From contig JADCEL010000037.1 in NCBI GenBank assembly GCA_020250125.1, forward strand, positions 1 to 45,766: DNA of 45,766 bases, written 5' to 3'. The notes below the pieces were generated by a model. The model saw only the letters and a program-made list of their open reading frames with translations, made no database searches and was not told the origin of the DNA. Shown piece after piece: positions 31,761 to 40,746 of the stretch (the stretch's first letter is position 1; the number at the start of each line of letters is the position of its first letter). The DNA is from Rhodobacter sp. GTDB lineage: Bacteria > Pseudomonadota > Alphaproteobacteria > Rhodobacterales > Rhodobacteraceae. Position numbers and translations under genes: made by a program.

Positions 31761-33173
31761 ATGACCCGCTATCCCCGCAACCTTCTTGGCTACGGCGCCA
31801 CCCCCCCGGATGCACAATGGCCCGGCGGGGCCAGGATCGCCATAAGCCTGGTGCTGAATTACGAAGAAGGCGGCGAAAACAGCCTCCTGCATGGCGATGC
31901 CGCGTCCGAGGCCTTTCTCAGCGACATCGCCGGGGCGGTGCCCTGGCCGGGGCAGCGCCACTGGAACATGGAATCGCTTTATGATTACGGCGCGCGGGCC
32001 GGGTTCTGGCGGCTGCACCGCCTGTTCACCGGGCGCGGCCTGCCGGTGACGGTCTATGGCGTGGCCACGGCACTGGCCCGCAGCCCCGAACAGGTGGCGG
32101 CCATGCAATCGGCGGGGTGGGAGATTGCCAGCCACGGCCTGAAATGGGTCGATCACCGCGACATGGCCGAAGAACAGGAACGCGCCGTGATCGCCGGGGC
32201 GATCCGCCTGCATACCGAAGTCACCGGCAGCCGCCCGACCGGCTGGTACACGGGGCGCTGTTCGGTCAACACGGTGCGGCTGACCGCCGAACAGGGGTTC
32301 GACTGGATCTCCGACACTTATGATGATGACCTGCCCTATTGGCTGGAGGCGGGCGCGCGCGACCAGCTGATCATCCCCTATACGCTGGAAGCCAACGACA
32401 TGCGCTTTGCCACCGCCCCCGGCTATATCGACGGGGAACAGTTCTTCCGCTACCTGAAGGACAGCTTTGATGTGCTTTATGCCGAAGGGGCGGCAGGGGC
32501 GGCAAAGATGTTTTCCATCGGCCTGCACTGCCGCCTGATCGGCCGCCCCGGCAGGATCGCGGGCCTGCAACGCTTCCTCGACTATGCCCAGGGCCATGAT
32601 GCCGTGTGGTTCCCGCGCCGTATCGACATTGCCCGCCACTGGGCCGCCACCCATCCGCCCGGCCGCCGGGAAAGGCCCAGCCTGATGGACCGGGCCACGT
32701 TCGTGGCACGCTTTGGCGGGGTCTTTGAACATTCGCCCTGGGTGGCCGAACGCGCCTTTGCGCTGGAACTCGGCCCCGCGCATGACAGCGCCACGGGCCT
32801 GCACAATGCGCTGTGCCGCGTCTTCCGCAGTGCCCCGGCCGGGGACCGGCTTGGCGTGCTGACCGCCCATCCCGATCTTGCGGGCAAGCTGGCCCAGGCA
32901 AAACGGCTGACGGCGGACAGCGGCCGCGAACAGGCCGGCGCGGGCCTGGATGCGCTGACGGGCGCCGAACGCGACACCTTTCAGCGGCTGAACGCGGCCT
33001 ATGTGGCAAGGTACGGCTTTCCCTTCATCATCGCCGTGCGGGACAATACAAAGGCATCGATCCTTGCCGCCTTTGAAGCCCGGCTGGCCAATGACCGCGA
33101 CACCGAATTCGCCACCGCCTGTGCCCAGGTCGAACGCATTGCCGCCCTGCGGCTGAAGGACATGCTGCCATGA
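31761..33173 (+). CDS. puuE-uraD: Fusion of PuuE allantoinase and UraD (OHCU decarboxylase)
   Basis: A 470-residue bifunctional protein. Residues 1 to about 300 are the polysaccharide-deacetylase-like allantoinase PuuE (YPRNLLGYGATPP, LNYEEGGENS, ESLYDYGARAG, WEIASHGLKWVDH, GWYTGRCSVNTVRL, DDLPYW). Residues about 306-470 are OHCU decarboxylase UraD (HPDLAGKLA, then L...ER..F..LNAAY, and GFPFIIAVRDNTK). UraD makes (S)-allantoin and PuuE hydrolyses it to allantoate, two successive steps in one polypeptide. The ATG at 31761 has CGGAGG 5 bases upstream and is preferred over an ATG at 31740 that lacks a site. It overlaps the next gene by 4 bases. Confidence 0.93.
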   Translation: MTRYPRNLLGYGATPPDAQWPGGARIAISLVLNYEEGGENSLLHGDAASEAFLSDIAGAVPWPGQRHWNMESLYDYGARAGFWRLHRLFTGRGLPVTVYGVATALARSPEQVAAMQSAGWEIASHGLKWVDHRDMAEEQERAVIAGAIRLHTEVTGSRPTGWYTGRCSVNTVRLTAEQGFDWISDTYDDDLPYWLEAGARDQLIIPYTLEANDMRFATAPGYIDGEQFFRYLKDSFDVLYAEGAAGAAKMFSIGLHCRLIGRPGRIAGLQRFLDYAQGHDAVWFPRRIDIARHWAATHPPGRRERPSLMDRATFVARFGGVFEHSPWVAERAFALELGPAHDSATGLHNALCRVFRSAPAGDRLGVLTAHPDLAGKLAQAKRLTADSGREQAGAGLDALTGAERDTFQRLNAAYVARYGFPFIIAVRDNTKASILAAFEARLANDRDTEFATACAQVERIAALRLKDMLP

Positions 33174-34012
33174 CCCCCTATTACTCGCCCACAGGCGGCC
33201 TGCCGCCGCAGAGCGCCCTTCACACCGGGCGCGCGGTCTTCACCGAAGCCTATGCGGTGATCCCCAAAGGCGTGTTTTCCGACATCGTCACCAGTTGCCT
33301 GCCGGGGTGGAGCAAGACGCGCCTGTGGCTGATCGCCCGCCCGATGACGGGTTTCAGCGAAACCTTCAGCCAGTACGTGATGGAGGTGGCACCCGGCGGC
33401 GGCTCTGACGCGCCGGAAAATGACCCCGGCGCGCAATCGGTGATCTTCGTCACCGATGGCCTGATCGCCCTGACACTCGGGGCAGAGACGCATGAACTGG
33501 ATGCCGGCGGTTACGCCTATATTCCCGCCGGAACACCGTGGCGGCTGCATGCCGAAGGCGATGCGCCCGCCCGCTTTCACTGGATCCGCAAGATCTGGGA
33601 ACCGGCTGCGGGCGTGGACAGGCCCGCGCCCTTTGTCACCAACGAACGCACAATCACCCCCGCCGCCATGCCCGATACCGATGGCCGCTGGGCCACCACG
33701 CGCTTTGTCGATCCGGGCGATCCCGCGCATGACATGCATGTCAACATCGTCACTTTCCTGCCGGGCGGGGTCATTCCCTTCGAGGAAACCCATGTGATGG
33801 AGCACGGGCTTTATGTGCTGCAGGGCAAGGCCGTGTACCGGCTGAACCGCGACTGGGTCGAGGTGGAGGCGGGCGATTTCCTGTGGCTGCGCGCCTATTG
33901 CCCGCAGGCCTGCTATGCCGCCGGTCCCGGCCCGTTCCGCTATCTGCTTTACAAGGATGTGAACCGCCACGCCAGGCTGCGCGGCCCCGGCGCCTTTGCC
34001 CCGCTGCCATGA
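33170..34012 (+). CDS. allE: (S)-ureidoglycine aminohydrolase (bicupin)
   Basis: A 280-residue bicupin of the ureidoglycine aminohydrolase family. The N-terminal cupin contains the FSETFSQYVMEVAPGGGSD region, and the C-terminal cupin HVNIVTFLPGGVIPFEETHVMEHGLYV (quoted in parts: PGGVIPF, ETHVMEHG) supplies the manganese ligands Glu, His, His and a distal Gln. It releases ammonia from ureidoglycine to give (S)-ureidoglycolate. It overlaps puuE-uraD by 4 bases. The allantoate amidohydrolase that supplies its substrate is not in this window. Confidence 0.9.
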   Translation: MTPYYSPTGGLPPQSALHTGRAVFTEAYAVIPKGVFSDIVTSCLPGWSKTRLWLIARPMTGFSETFSQYVMEVAPGGGSDAPENDPGAQSVIFVTDGLIALTLGAETHELDAGGYAYIPAGTPWRLHAEGDAPARFHWIRKIWEPAAGVDRPAPFVTNERTITPAAMPDTDGRWATTRFVDPGDPAHDMHVNIVTFLPGGVIPFEETHVMEHGLYVLQGKAVYRLNRDWVEVEAGDFLWLRAYCPQACYAAGPGPFRYLLYKDVNRHARLRGPGAFAPLP

Positions 34013-34070
34013 CCATCCCCTGTCTGCCCGGACCCTGCCCATTTTCTGTTTCCAAATATCCTCCGGGGGT

Positions 34071-34091
34071 GCGGGGGTGGAAAACCCCCGC
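34071..34091 (+). repeat. Hairpin between allE and allA
   Basis: GCGGGGGT (34071-34078) pairs with ACCCCCGC (34084-34091) around a GGAAA loop, preceded by a TCCAAATATCCTCCGGGGGT stretch. I recall similar AAATAT-CTCC-hairpin sequences recurring after genes in Rhodobacteraceae, but that is memory and was not checked. It has no U-run, so it is more likely a repeat or mRNA-stability element than an intrinsic terminator. Confidence 0.5.
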
Positions 34092-34118
34092 CCCGCCGGC
34101 ACGGGCGGTGCCCTCGCC

Positions 34119-34598
34119 ATGAGGCATATTCCCCCCGAACCGTTGACCGCCGCCGCTTTCGCCCCTTTCGGCGACATCTTGGACGCCGGCGGCACACCGG
34201 ACCGGATGATCAACGCGGGCCTTTGCGCGCGTTATCATGACCGCGCCCGGATCGACATTGCCGAAGGCCGCGCCGGGCTTTCGGTGTTTGATGCCGTGGC
34301 CCGGTCGCTGCCCTACGCCTTTGATCTGGTCGAACGCCACCCGCTGGGATCGCAGGCCTTTGTGCCGATGACGCAGGCCCCGTTCCTTGTGATCGTCGCC
34401 CCGGACGAACTCGGCACCCCCGGCACGCCCCGCGCCTTTCTGACCAATGGCGCGCAGGGGATCAACCTGCACCGGGGCACCTGGCATGGCGTGCTGACCC
34501 CGTTGCGTGCCCCCGGCCTTTTTGCCGTGCTGGACCGCATCGGCGAGGGGCCAAACCTGCAGGAATACCGCTATCCGCAGCCCTGGACGGTGCAGTAA
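34119..34598 (+). CDS. allA: Ureidoglycolate lyase
   Basis: A 159-residue protein of the AllA family. PLTAAAFAPFGDI at the start, a FVPM motif near residue 84, PFLVIVAP near 90 and the catalytic-site segment LHRGTWHG near 125 are seen. It splits ureidoglycolate to glyoxylate and urea, the last step of the purine branch here. It is on the same strand as puuE-uraD and allE but separated from allE by 106 bases with a hairpin. It converges on the GAPDH gene with 11 bases between stops. Confidence 0.92.
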   Translation: MRHIPPEPLTAAAFAPFGDILDAGGTPDRMINAGLCARYHDRARIDIAEGRAGLSVFDAVARSLPYAFDLVERHPLGSQAFVPMTQAPFLVIVAPDELGTPGTPRAFLTNGAQGINLHRGTWHGVLTPLRAPGLFAVLDRIGEGPNLQEYRYPQPWTVQ

Positions 34599-34609
34599 CC
34601 CCCGCCGGT

Positions 34610-35578
34610 TCACCCCATCAGCCGCGCCACATCCAGCATGCGGTTGGAAAACCCCCATTCATTGTCATACCAGCCGAAGACCCGCAGCATCCCCTGCGGT
34701 GTGACCCGCGTTTCCGGCAGGGCCATGACGATGCTTTCGGGCCGCGCCCGCAGGTCGCTTGAGACCAGCGGCCGGGCTGTGACGCCGATCACACCGCCCG
34801 CCTGCGCAAGAATGCCGGTCACGGCATCCACCGTCGCCCGCCGGTCGGTCATGACGCAAAGGTCGATCGCCGAAACCGACGCCACCGGCACGCGCACCGC
34901 AGACCCCTCGATACGCCCCGCGATCTGGGGCAGCACGCTGTCCAGCAGGCGCTGCGCCGAGGTGGTGGTGGGCACCATCGACAGCGCCGCCGCCCGGCTG
35001 CGCGAAAAATCCGCCGCCGGGGCATCCACCGCAGGCTGACTGCCGGTGTAGCAGTGGATCGTCACCATCGACCCGGTGACGATGCCAAAGGTCTCGTGCA
35101 GCAGCCGCGCCAGCGGGGCCAGCGCATTGGTGGTGCAGGAGGCGTTCGACACGATCCGGTGCGTGCCAAGCTGCGCCTCGTTTGCCCCCAGCACCACCGT
35201 CACCCCCGCCGCTGCCGAGGGGCCCGAAACCAGCACGCGCTGCGCCCCGCCGGACAGGGCGCGGCCCGCAACCCCGGCCCGGTCGGCCCGCCCGGTGCAT
35301 TCCATCACCACATCCACCCCCGACAGGTCCAGCACCGAAAGATCGGCTTCACGGGTCAGCGCAATGCGCCGGCCGTTCAGCACCAAGGCGCCCTCCTCCA
35401 GCGCGACTGACCCCGTCCAGACCCCGAAGACGCTGTCGAATTCGAACAGGTAGGCGCACATCTCGGGGGCCGCGATGTCATTGATCCCGACGATGTCGAT
35501 GTCGGGCCAGCCGCCCTGCAGCCAGGCCCGCAGCACCGACCGTCCGATCCGGCCAAAGCCGTTCACCACCACCCGCAT
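34610..35578 (-). CDS. gap: Glyceraldehyde-3-phosphate dehydrogenase (divergent paralogue)
   Basis: A 322-residue type I GAPDH. The NAD site NGFGRIGRSVLR (residues 6-17), catalytic SNASCTTNAL with Cys 148, and the partner His in TIHCYTGSQ near 175 are intact, and the C-terminal WYDNEWGFSNRMLD is perfect. Several usually strict segments differ: FDSVFGVW instead of YDSVHGRF, and MVPTTTSAQRL instead of IIPTSTGAAKA. This suggests a second, specialised paralogue (NAD-dependent GAPDH or erythrose-4-phosphate dehydrogenase). GGGGAAGGG precedes the ATG at 35578. It is divergent from smc. Confidence 0.9.
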   Translation of the reverse strand: MRVVVNGFGRIGRSVLRAWLQGGWPDIDIVGINDIAAPEMCAYLFEFDSVFGVWTGSVALEEGALVLNGRRIALTREADLSVLDLSGVDVVMECTGRADRAGVAGRALSGGAQRVLVSGPSAAAGVTVVLGANEAQLGTHRIVSNASCTTNALAPLARLLHETFGIVTGSMVTIHCYTGSQPAVDAPAADFSRSRAAALSMVPTTTSAQRLLDSVLPQIAGRIEGSAVRVPVASVSAIDLCVMTDRRATVDAVTGILAQAGGVIGVTARPLVSSDLRARPESIVMALPETRVTPQGMLRVFGWYDNEWGFSNRMLDVARLMG

Positions 35579-36032
35579 CGCCTGCCCTTCCCCGAACTTT
35601 CCTGCGCCTGTCAGATCACGGCGCAAGACGGCCTTCAATGCCGCGCCTCGCGCGTCGGGGTCTGCCGGGCGGATCGGGGGGCAGGGATGCCGGACAAACT
35701 GCGGGACGGCGGCACCGGGAATTGCGCCCAGGCTTCAGGCGGGTCGTGATACCCCGTCTGCGGGCATCGCACGGGCGCAGAGGGCGCAAGCCACCCCGTG
35801 GTGCCGCAAGCAGGATGCAAGGTGCCTGTCGTGCCGCGAGGCACGCCTTCACGCCCGGCTTGCACCTGCAACAGGTCAGGCTGACCCACCGCCCGGTCAA
35901 GCCGGGTCAACGACCCATATCTTGACGATTCGCCGATTCGCCGGGCCATATGCAGGGCCGTCTTGGTTGACTTGCCGTCTGCCGGGCGCGACGATGCGCC
36001 CCCACGGGGGAATCAACGGAACAGGCGGCGCA
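35579..36032. other. Gap between gap and smc with putative smc promoter
   Basis: No gene is seen in 454 bases. A promoter-like TTGACG (35922-35927) and CCATAT (35946-35951) with an 18-base spacer face smc, about 80 bases before its start. Two GATTC (GANTC) sites at 35927-35931 and 35935-35939 lie within this promoter. The rest is GC-rich without clear signals. Confidence 0.5.
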
Positions 36033-39000
36033 GTGCGCTTTTCGCGGCTTCGGCTTAACGGTTTCAAAAGCTTTGTCGACCCCACGGATCTGGTGATCCA
36101 CGAGGGGCTGACAGGTGTCGTCGGCCCCAATGGCTGCGGCAAGTCGAACCTGCTGGAGGCGCTGCGCTGGGTCATGGGCGAAAACCGGCCCACGGCGATG
36201 CGCGGCGACGGCATGGAAGACGTGATCTTTGCCGGTGCCGCCACGCGGGGCGCGCGCAATTTCGCCGAAGTGTCGATCATCATCGACAATGCCGATCGTC
36301 TGGCCCCGTCCGGCTTCAACGATCAGGACCAGATCGAGATCGTGCGGCGGATCACGCGCGATGCCGGATCGGCCTACAAGGCCAACACCAGGGATGTGCG
36401 GGCACGGGACGTGCAGATGCTGTTTGCCGATGCCTCTACCGGCGCGCAATCACCCGCGCTGGTGCGGCAGGGCCAGATTTCCGAACTGATCAACGCCAGG
36501 CCGAAGAACCGCCGCCGCATTCTGGAAGAGGCGGCGGGGATTTCCGGCCTGTATCAGCGCCGGCACGAGGCAGAGCTGCGGTTGCAGGCGACCGAGACAA
36601 ACCTGACCCGTGTCGATGACGTGATCGAGGCGCTTGCCCAGCAGCTTGTCACGCTGGCGCGCCAGGCCCGTCAGGCCGCCCGCTATCGCGAGATCGCCGA
36701 GGAATTGCGGCGGGCCGAAGGGATGCTGCTGTATCGCCGCTGGCGCGAGGCCGAAGAGGCGCGGGTCCTGGCAGAGACAGACCTGCGCGCGCGCATCCTG
36801 ACGGCATCACGGGCAGAGGCCGCTGCCCGCGCGGCCGCCGGGGCGCGCAGCCTTGCCGAAGATGCGCTGCCGTCAAAGCGCGAGGAAGAGGCGATTGCCT
36901 CTGCCGTGCTCCAGCGTCTGACCGTGCAGCGCGACCAGCTGGCTGAGCAGGAAGCCCAGGCCACACAGCGGATCGCGACCCTGCGCGGGCGGATCGATCA
37001 GCTTGGCCGCGATATGGAACGTGAGGCCGGGCTGAACCGCGACGCCGTCGAGACCATCGCCCGGCTGGACTGGGAGCAGACCCAGATCGGCAAGGCGCAG
37101 GACGGCCATGACGGGCGGCTTGCCGAAGCCTCTGATCTGGCCAGAGAGGCGGCTGCGATTCTGTCACAGCGGGAAGCCGCGCTGGCCGAAACCACCGAAG
37201 ACGTGGCGCGTCTTGCCGCCCGGCACCAGTCCGTCCAGCGGCTGTTGGGCGACAACCGCACGACCGTGCAAAAGGCGGAAACCGAAGCCGAACAGTCACG
37301 CGCGGCCGTGATTTCGGCAACCGGGGCGCTGGCCGCCGCTGAAACGGCCTTCGAAGCGGCAGAAGCCGCGCAGGCTGATGCCATGGCACTTGCCGCCGAA
37401 ACCGAAGCGGCACTGGACGCCGCCGAAGACGCCCGCGGCGAAGCCCAGCGGCGCGAGGCCGAAGCGCGCGCGGCGCGGTCCGAGGCCGAGGGCGAGGCCA
37501 ACGCCCTGCGCGCCGAAGTTGCCGCCCTTGCCCGCATGGTGGACCGCGAAACGCTGGCAGGGGCGCAGCTGCTTGACCGGGTGGAAGTGACGCCCGGCTA
37601 TGAAAAGGCGCTGGGTGCCGCCCTTGCCGATGACCTGCGCGCCCCCGAAGTGGACCCTGCGGCACGGTCGGGCTGGGCCGTTCTGCCCGACTTTGACGAT
37701 CCGCAGCCCTTGCCCGAGGGGGCCATTGCGCTGTCGCGGTACGTCGATGTGCCTGCGGTGCTGCGGCGGCGCATCAGCCAGATCGGCCTTGTCGGGCGCG
37801 GGGCCGGCGCGGCGCTTCAGCCCCGCCTGCGGCCCGGCCAGCGCCTGGTCAGCCTTGAGGGCGATCTGTGGCGCTGGGACGGGTTTCGCGCCGCGTCGGA
37901 AGATGCCCCGTCCGCCGCCGCCCTGCGCCTTCAGCAGCTGAACCGGCTGGTTGCGCTGAAGCGCGATCTTGAAGATGTGGCGGCCCGCGCCGATGGGGCG
38001 CGTCAGGCGCATGAGGCGCTGCACCGGCGCCTGGCCGATCTGGCGCGGGCTGACCAGATGGCGCGCGACGCCCGCCGCGCCGCCGATCAGCGGGTGACCG
38101 GGGCCAGCCGTGCCCTGGCCCGGGCCGAGGCGGACCGGTCGATTGCCGCAGGCAAGCTTGATGCGGCCCGTCTGGCCGTGGCCCGCTTTGATGACGAGGC
38201 CGGCCTTGCCCGCGCGACCGTGCGCGAGGCAGAGGCGGCAGCGGCGGCCCTGCCCGATCTTGCCACGGCCCGCAGCAATGTCGAACAGGTGCGCACCGCC
38301 GTGGAAGCCGCCCGCATCGCGATGATGACCCGCCGGTCGGTGCAGGATGAACTGCGCCGCGAGGGCGAGGCCCGCGTGAAGCGCCGTCAGGAGATTGTCC
38401 GGGAAGTCTCCGGCTGGAAGCACCGGCTGGAAACGGCGGAAACGCGCGGCACCGAACTGTCCGCGCGCCGCGCCGAGGCCGAAGAGGCCCTGACCGAAGC
38501 CATGGCGGCCCCTGCGGAAATCGCGATCCGGCGCGATGAGCTGGCCGGGGCGATTGACCGGGCCGAGGCGCGCCGCCGCGCCGCCGCAGATGCCCTTGCC
38601 CTTGCCGAGGCCGCCCTGCGGGCGGTGCAGACCGCCGAGCGCGACGCCGAACGCAGCGGCAGCGAAGCCCGCGAGGCGCGTGCCCGCGCCGAGGCCCGCC
38701 TTGATGCGGCGCGGGGCACGGCCGATTCTGCCGCCGAGCGCATCCGCGAGGAAACCGAAGCCTCGCCCGCCGACCTGCTGGCCAGCCTCAAGGCAGACCC
38801 GGCTCCCATGCCCGATGCCGCCGCCCTTGAGGCGGATGTCAACCGCCTGAAACGCCAGCGCGACGCGCTGGGGGCCGTGAACCTGCGGGCCGAAGACGAT
38901 GCAAAAGCCGTGCAGGCCGAACATGACACGCTGAAAGCCGAGAAGGACGATCTGGAAGAGGCGATCAAGCGGCTGCGGTCCGGCATTGCCGGGTTGAACC

Positions 39001-39488
39001 GCGAAGGGCGCGAACGGCTGCTGACCGCCTTCGAGCAGGTGAACGCCAATTTCGCCACCCTGTTCACCCATCTGTTCGGGGGCGGCGAGGCGCGGCTGGT
39101 TCTGGTGGAAAGCGACGATCCGCTGGAAGCGGGCCTTGAAATCATGTGCCAGCCGCCCGGCAAGAAACTGGCGACCCTGTCGCTGCTGTCGGGGGGCGAA
39201 CAGACGCTGACGGCGCTGGCGCTGATCTTTGGCGTGTTCCTGGCCAACCCCGCGCCGATCTGCGTGCTGGACGAGGTCGATGCCCCGCTGGACGATGCCA
39301 ATGTCACCCGCTTCTGCGATCTGCTGGATGAAATGACGCGCCGCACCGAAACGCGCTTCCTGATCATCACCCACCACGCCGTCACCATGGCGCGGATGGA
39401 CCGGCTGTTCGGGGTGACGATGGTGGAACAGGGCGTCAGCCAGCTGGTCAGCGTTGATCTGAAAAAGGCCGAGGCGCTGGTGGCGTGA
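36033..39488 (+). CDS. smc: Chromosome segregation protein SMC
   Basis: A 1151-residue SMC ATPase, normal length. Walker A GPNGCGKSN (31-39), then two long Ala/Glu/Arg-rich coiled-coil arms around a hinge at about 480-640, then the C-terminal head with ABC signature LSLLSGGEQTL near 1049, Walker B ICVLDEVDAPLDD near 1076 and the D-loop. It condenses and segregates chromosomes with ScpA/ScpB. The start was set at the GTG at 36033 (protein begins MRFSRLRLNGFKSFVDP, as in relatives); an in-frame ATG 39 bases upstream would add a non-conserved tail. The last 115 bases plus 3 more are duplicated at 41133-41250. Confidence 0.95.
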   Translation: MRFSRLRLNGFKSFVDPTDLVIHEGLTGVVGPNGCGKSNLLEALRWVMGENRPTAMRGDGMEDVIFAGAATRGARNFAEVSIIIDNADRLAPSGFNDQDQIEIVRRITRDAGSAYKANTRDVRARDVQMLFADASTGAQSPALVRQGQISELINARPKNRRRILEEAAGISGLYQRRHEAELRLQATETNLTRVDDVIEALAQQLVTLARQARQAARYREIAEELRRAEGMLLYRRWREAEEARVLAETDLRARILTASRAEAAARAAAGARSLAEDALPSKREEEAIASAVLQRLTVQRDQLAEQEAQATQRIATLRGRIDQLGRDMEREAGLNRDAVETIARLDWEQTQIGKAQDGHDGRLAEASDLAREAAAILSQREAALAETTEDVARLAARHQSVQRLLGDNRTTVQKAETEAEQSRAAVISATGALAAAETAFEAAEAAQADAMALAAETEAALDAAEDARGEAQRREAEARAARSEAEGEANALRAEVAALARMVDRETLAGAQLLDRVEVTPGYEKALGAALADDLRAPEVDPAARSGWAVLPDFDDPQPLPEGAIALSRYVDVPAVLRRRISQIGLVGRGAGAALQPRLRPGQRLVSLEGDLWRWDGFRAASEDAPSAAALRLQQLNRLVALKRDLEDVAARADGARQAHEALHRRLADLARADQMARDARRAADQRVTGASRALARAEADRSIAAGKLDAARLAVARFDDEAGLARATVREAEAAAAALPDLATARSNVEQVRTAVEAARIAMMTRRSVQDELRREGEARVKRRQEIVREVSGWKHRLETAETRGTELSARRAEAEEALTEAMAAPAEIAIRRDELAGAIDRAEARRRAAADALALAEAALRAVQTAERDAERSGSEAREARARAEARLDAARGTADSAAERIREETEASPADLLASLKADPAPMPDAAALEADVNRLKRQRDALGAVNLRAEDDAKAVQAEHDTLKAEKDDLEEAIKRLRSGIAGLNREGRERLLTAFEQVNANFATLFTHLFGGGEARLVLVESDDPLEAGLEIMCQPPGKKLATLSLLSGGEQTLTALALIFGVFLANPAPICVLDEVDAPLDDANVTRFCDLLDEMTRRTETRFLIITHHAVTMARMDRLFGVTMVEQGVSQLVSVDLKKAEALVA

Positions 39489-39491
39489 GGC
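39374..39491 (+). repeat. 118-bp direct repeat, copy 1 (3' end of smc)
   Basis: The last 37 codons, stop and 3 further bases of smc are repeated at 41133-41250, in the same orientation, with two mismatches (both C/T changes at third codon positions). The offset is exactly 1759 bases. Identity stops sharply on both sides, so this is a recent segmental duplication and not protein homology. Confidence 0.92.
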
Positions 39492-40095
39492 TGGCGGCGG
39501 CATGAAGGGGTCCTTCGGCTGCACATCTCCGAAAGAGGCACCCCCGAGGGCCGGACTCTGTTCTGTGCCAGCCCCGTCCTGCCGGTGCTTGCCCGCCGTG
39601 GCGCGGGTTGCCCACGTCTTGGTGCGGGCGTCCCGCCGGGGCGGGGGAAACGCGGGTCGCGTTTCCGGGTTCCGCCCGGAGGGGCGAAAGGACTTTCACC
39701 GCTTCACTGGCAGGGGCCATCGCCCCTGCCACAGCGCCACGCTGAACCCACGCCAGCCGGGAGCCAAAGCCCCCGGCCAGCGCCCGCCCCGCCCTCGGCG
39801 GGCGCTTTGCGCCCACCGGGTCGGGCGCTGGCCTCTGTTGGTGCGTGCGTCACGGGTCTTGGTGGAAACGTTCCGCGCGGGCGGGGAAACGCGGGTTGCG
39901 TTTCCTGATCCCGCCCCCAACCGGTAGTCAGGGGTCACCGCTGCAATGGCAGGGGCCATCGCCTCTGCCACAGCGCCACGCTGACCTAAGGCCTTCCGTA
40001 TTGCGGGTGGCACCGGTCCTGCGTGGGGCGTCCCGCGCGGGCGGGGGAAACGCGGTGCGTTTCCTTATCCTGCCCGGCCCAAAACCCTCTTTTCG
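39492..40095. repeat. Hairpin-repeat array, copies D, E and F (inverted orientation)
   Basis: No gene was found. Three copies of the GGAAACGC...GCGTTTCC hairpin (39646-39666, 39885-39905, 40047-40065) are interspersed with GGCAGGGGC...GCCCCTGCC (39709-39717/39722-39730), a degenerate second copy near 39949-39969, and GGCCAGCGCCCG...CGGGCGCTGGCC (39775-39786/39822-39833). These are the elements of the end repeats in reverse orientation, spaced about 160-240 bases apart. Confidence 0.8.
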
Positions 40096-40101
40096 CCGGG
40101 C

Positions 40102-40746
40102 TCAGTCCTCGGCCATCTCGTGGAACCGGTATTGCCCGGGCGATATCTGTTCCGCCGCCGTGCGGAAGGCGTCATCACAGAACCAGTCAGAGGTATTGCT
40201 GTCGCGCCAGACATGCCGGGCGGTCTGGAACCCGCGCCGGATCCTGGCAAACTGGACACCGCCCGGAGTGACGTATCTGTATGAACGGGAATACTTCGGG
40301 TTGATCACGTTAAGGACGCCGCTGCGCTCCAGATCAATCGTCGGCTCTGCGCCATAGACATTCGCAAGAAAATACGGGGTGGTGATTTCGGCCTTGTCTG
40401 TCAGCGACCACATTTTCGGAATGCGGATCAGTTCCACCTCTTCCCCCGCGTAGTGCCGGAACAGGTCCCCCAGTTTGCTGTCCACCGCCTGCAGCCCGCT
40501 GAAGTGGTTTCTGTCAAGCCTGTTGAAATATTTGGGCAGATCCTTGGTGCTGGCATAAGTCACCGCCCAAAGCCCCGCGATGGCATCCTTCACCTCCTGC
40601 GGCACCGGGCCCAGCGGAAAATTCTCATTGTCCGTATCGTACCACCGCACCGCTGTCGGGTCGGGCTTGCGCAGTTTCGTGGTCTCTGACCAGTCGAAAT
40701 TGCGGCCTTTGCCGTCCAGGCCATTTCCCATAAAATAGACTTTCAT
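40102..40746 (-). CDS. Orphan Imm11-like (DUF1629) protein
   Basis: A 214-residue protein with no membrane segment or signal peptide. The layout resembles the Imm11/DUF1629 immunity-protein family: a central FSGLQAVDSKLGDLFRHY segment (about 95-112), a hydrophobic VELIRIPKMWS strand, a central NPKYSRSYRY region, and a C-terminal WFCDDAFRTAAEQ...GQYRFHEM end like the family's 'F.....A......G..F' tail. The assignment is tentative. By eye its GC content is lower than that of its neighbours. It lies alone inside the segment bracketed by the smc-tail repeats, with no toxin gene beside it. AAAGGCAC precedes the ATG at 40746. Confidence 0.6.
   Translation of the reverse strand: MKVYFMGNGLDGKGRNFDWSETTKLRKPDPTAVRWYDTDNENFPLGPVPQEVKDAIAGLWAVTYASTKDLPKYFNRLDRNHFSGLQAVDSKLGDLFRHYAGEEVELIRIPKMWSLTDKAEITTPYFLANVYGAEPTIDLERSGVLNVINPKYSRSYRYVTPGGVQFARIRRGFQTARHVWRDSNTSDWFCDDAFRTAAEQISPGQYRFHEMAED

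Noticed and set aside
37296-39524. Very long open frame antisense to smc
   Set aside because: It mirrors the Ala/Arg/Glu-rich coiled-coil codons of smc; composition is unlike a protein and there is no start context. GC-driven shadow.
39492-40101. Protein-coding genes in the smc downstream gap
   Set aside because: Open frames here run through hairpin repeats on both strands and have repeat-derived, low-complexity products.
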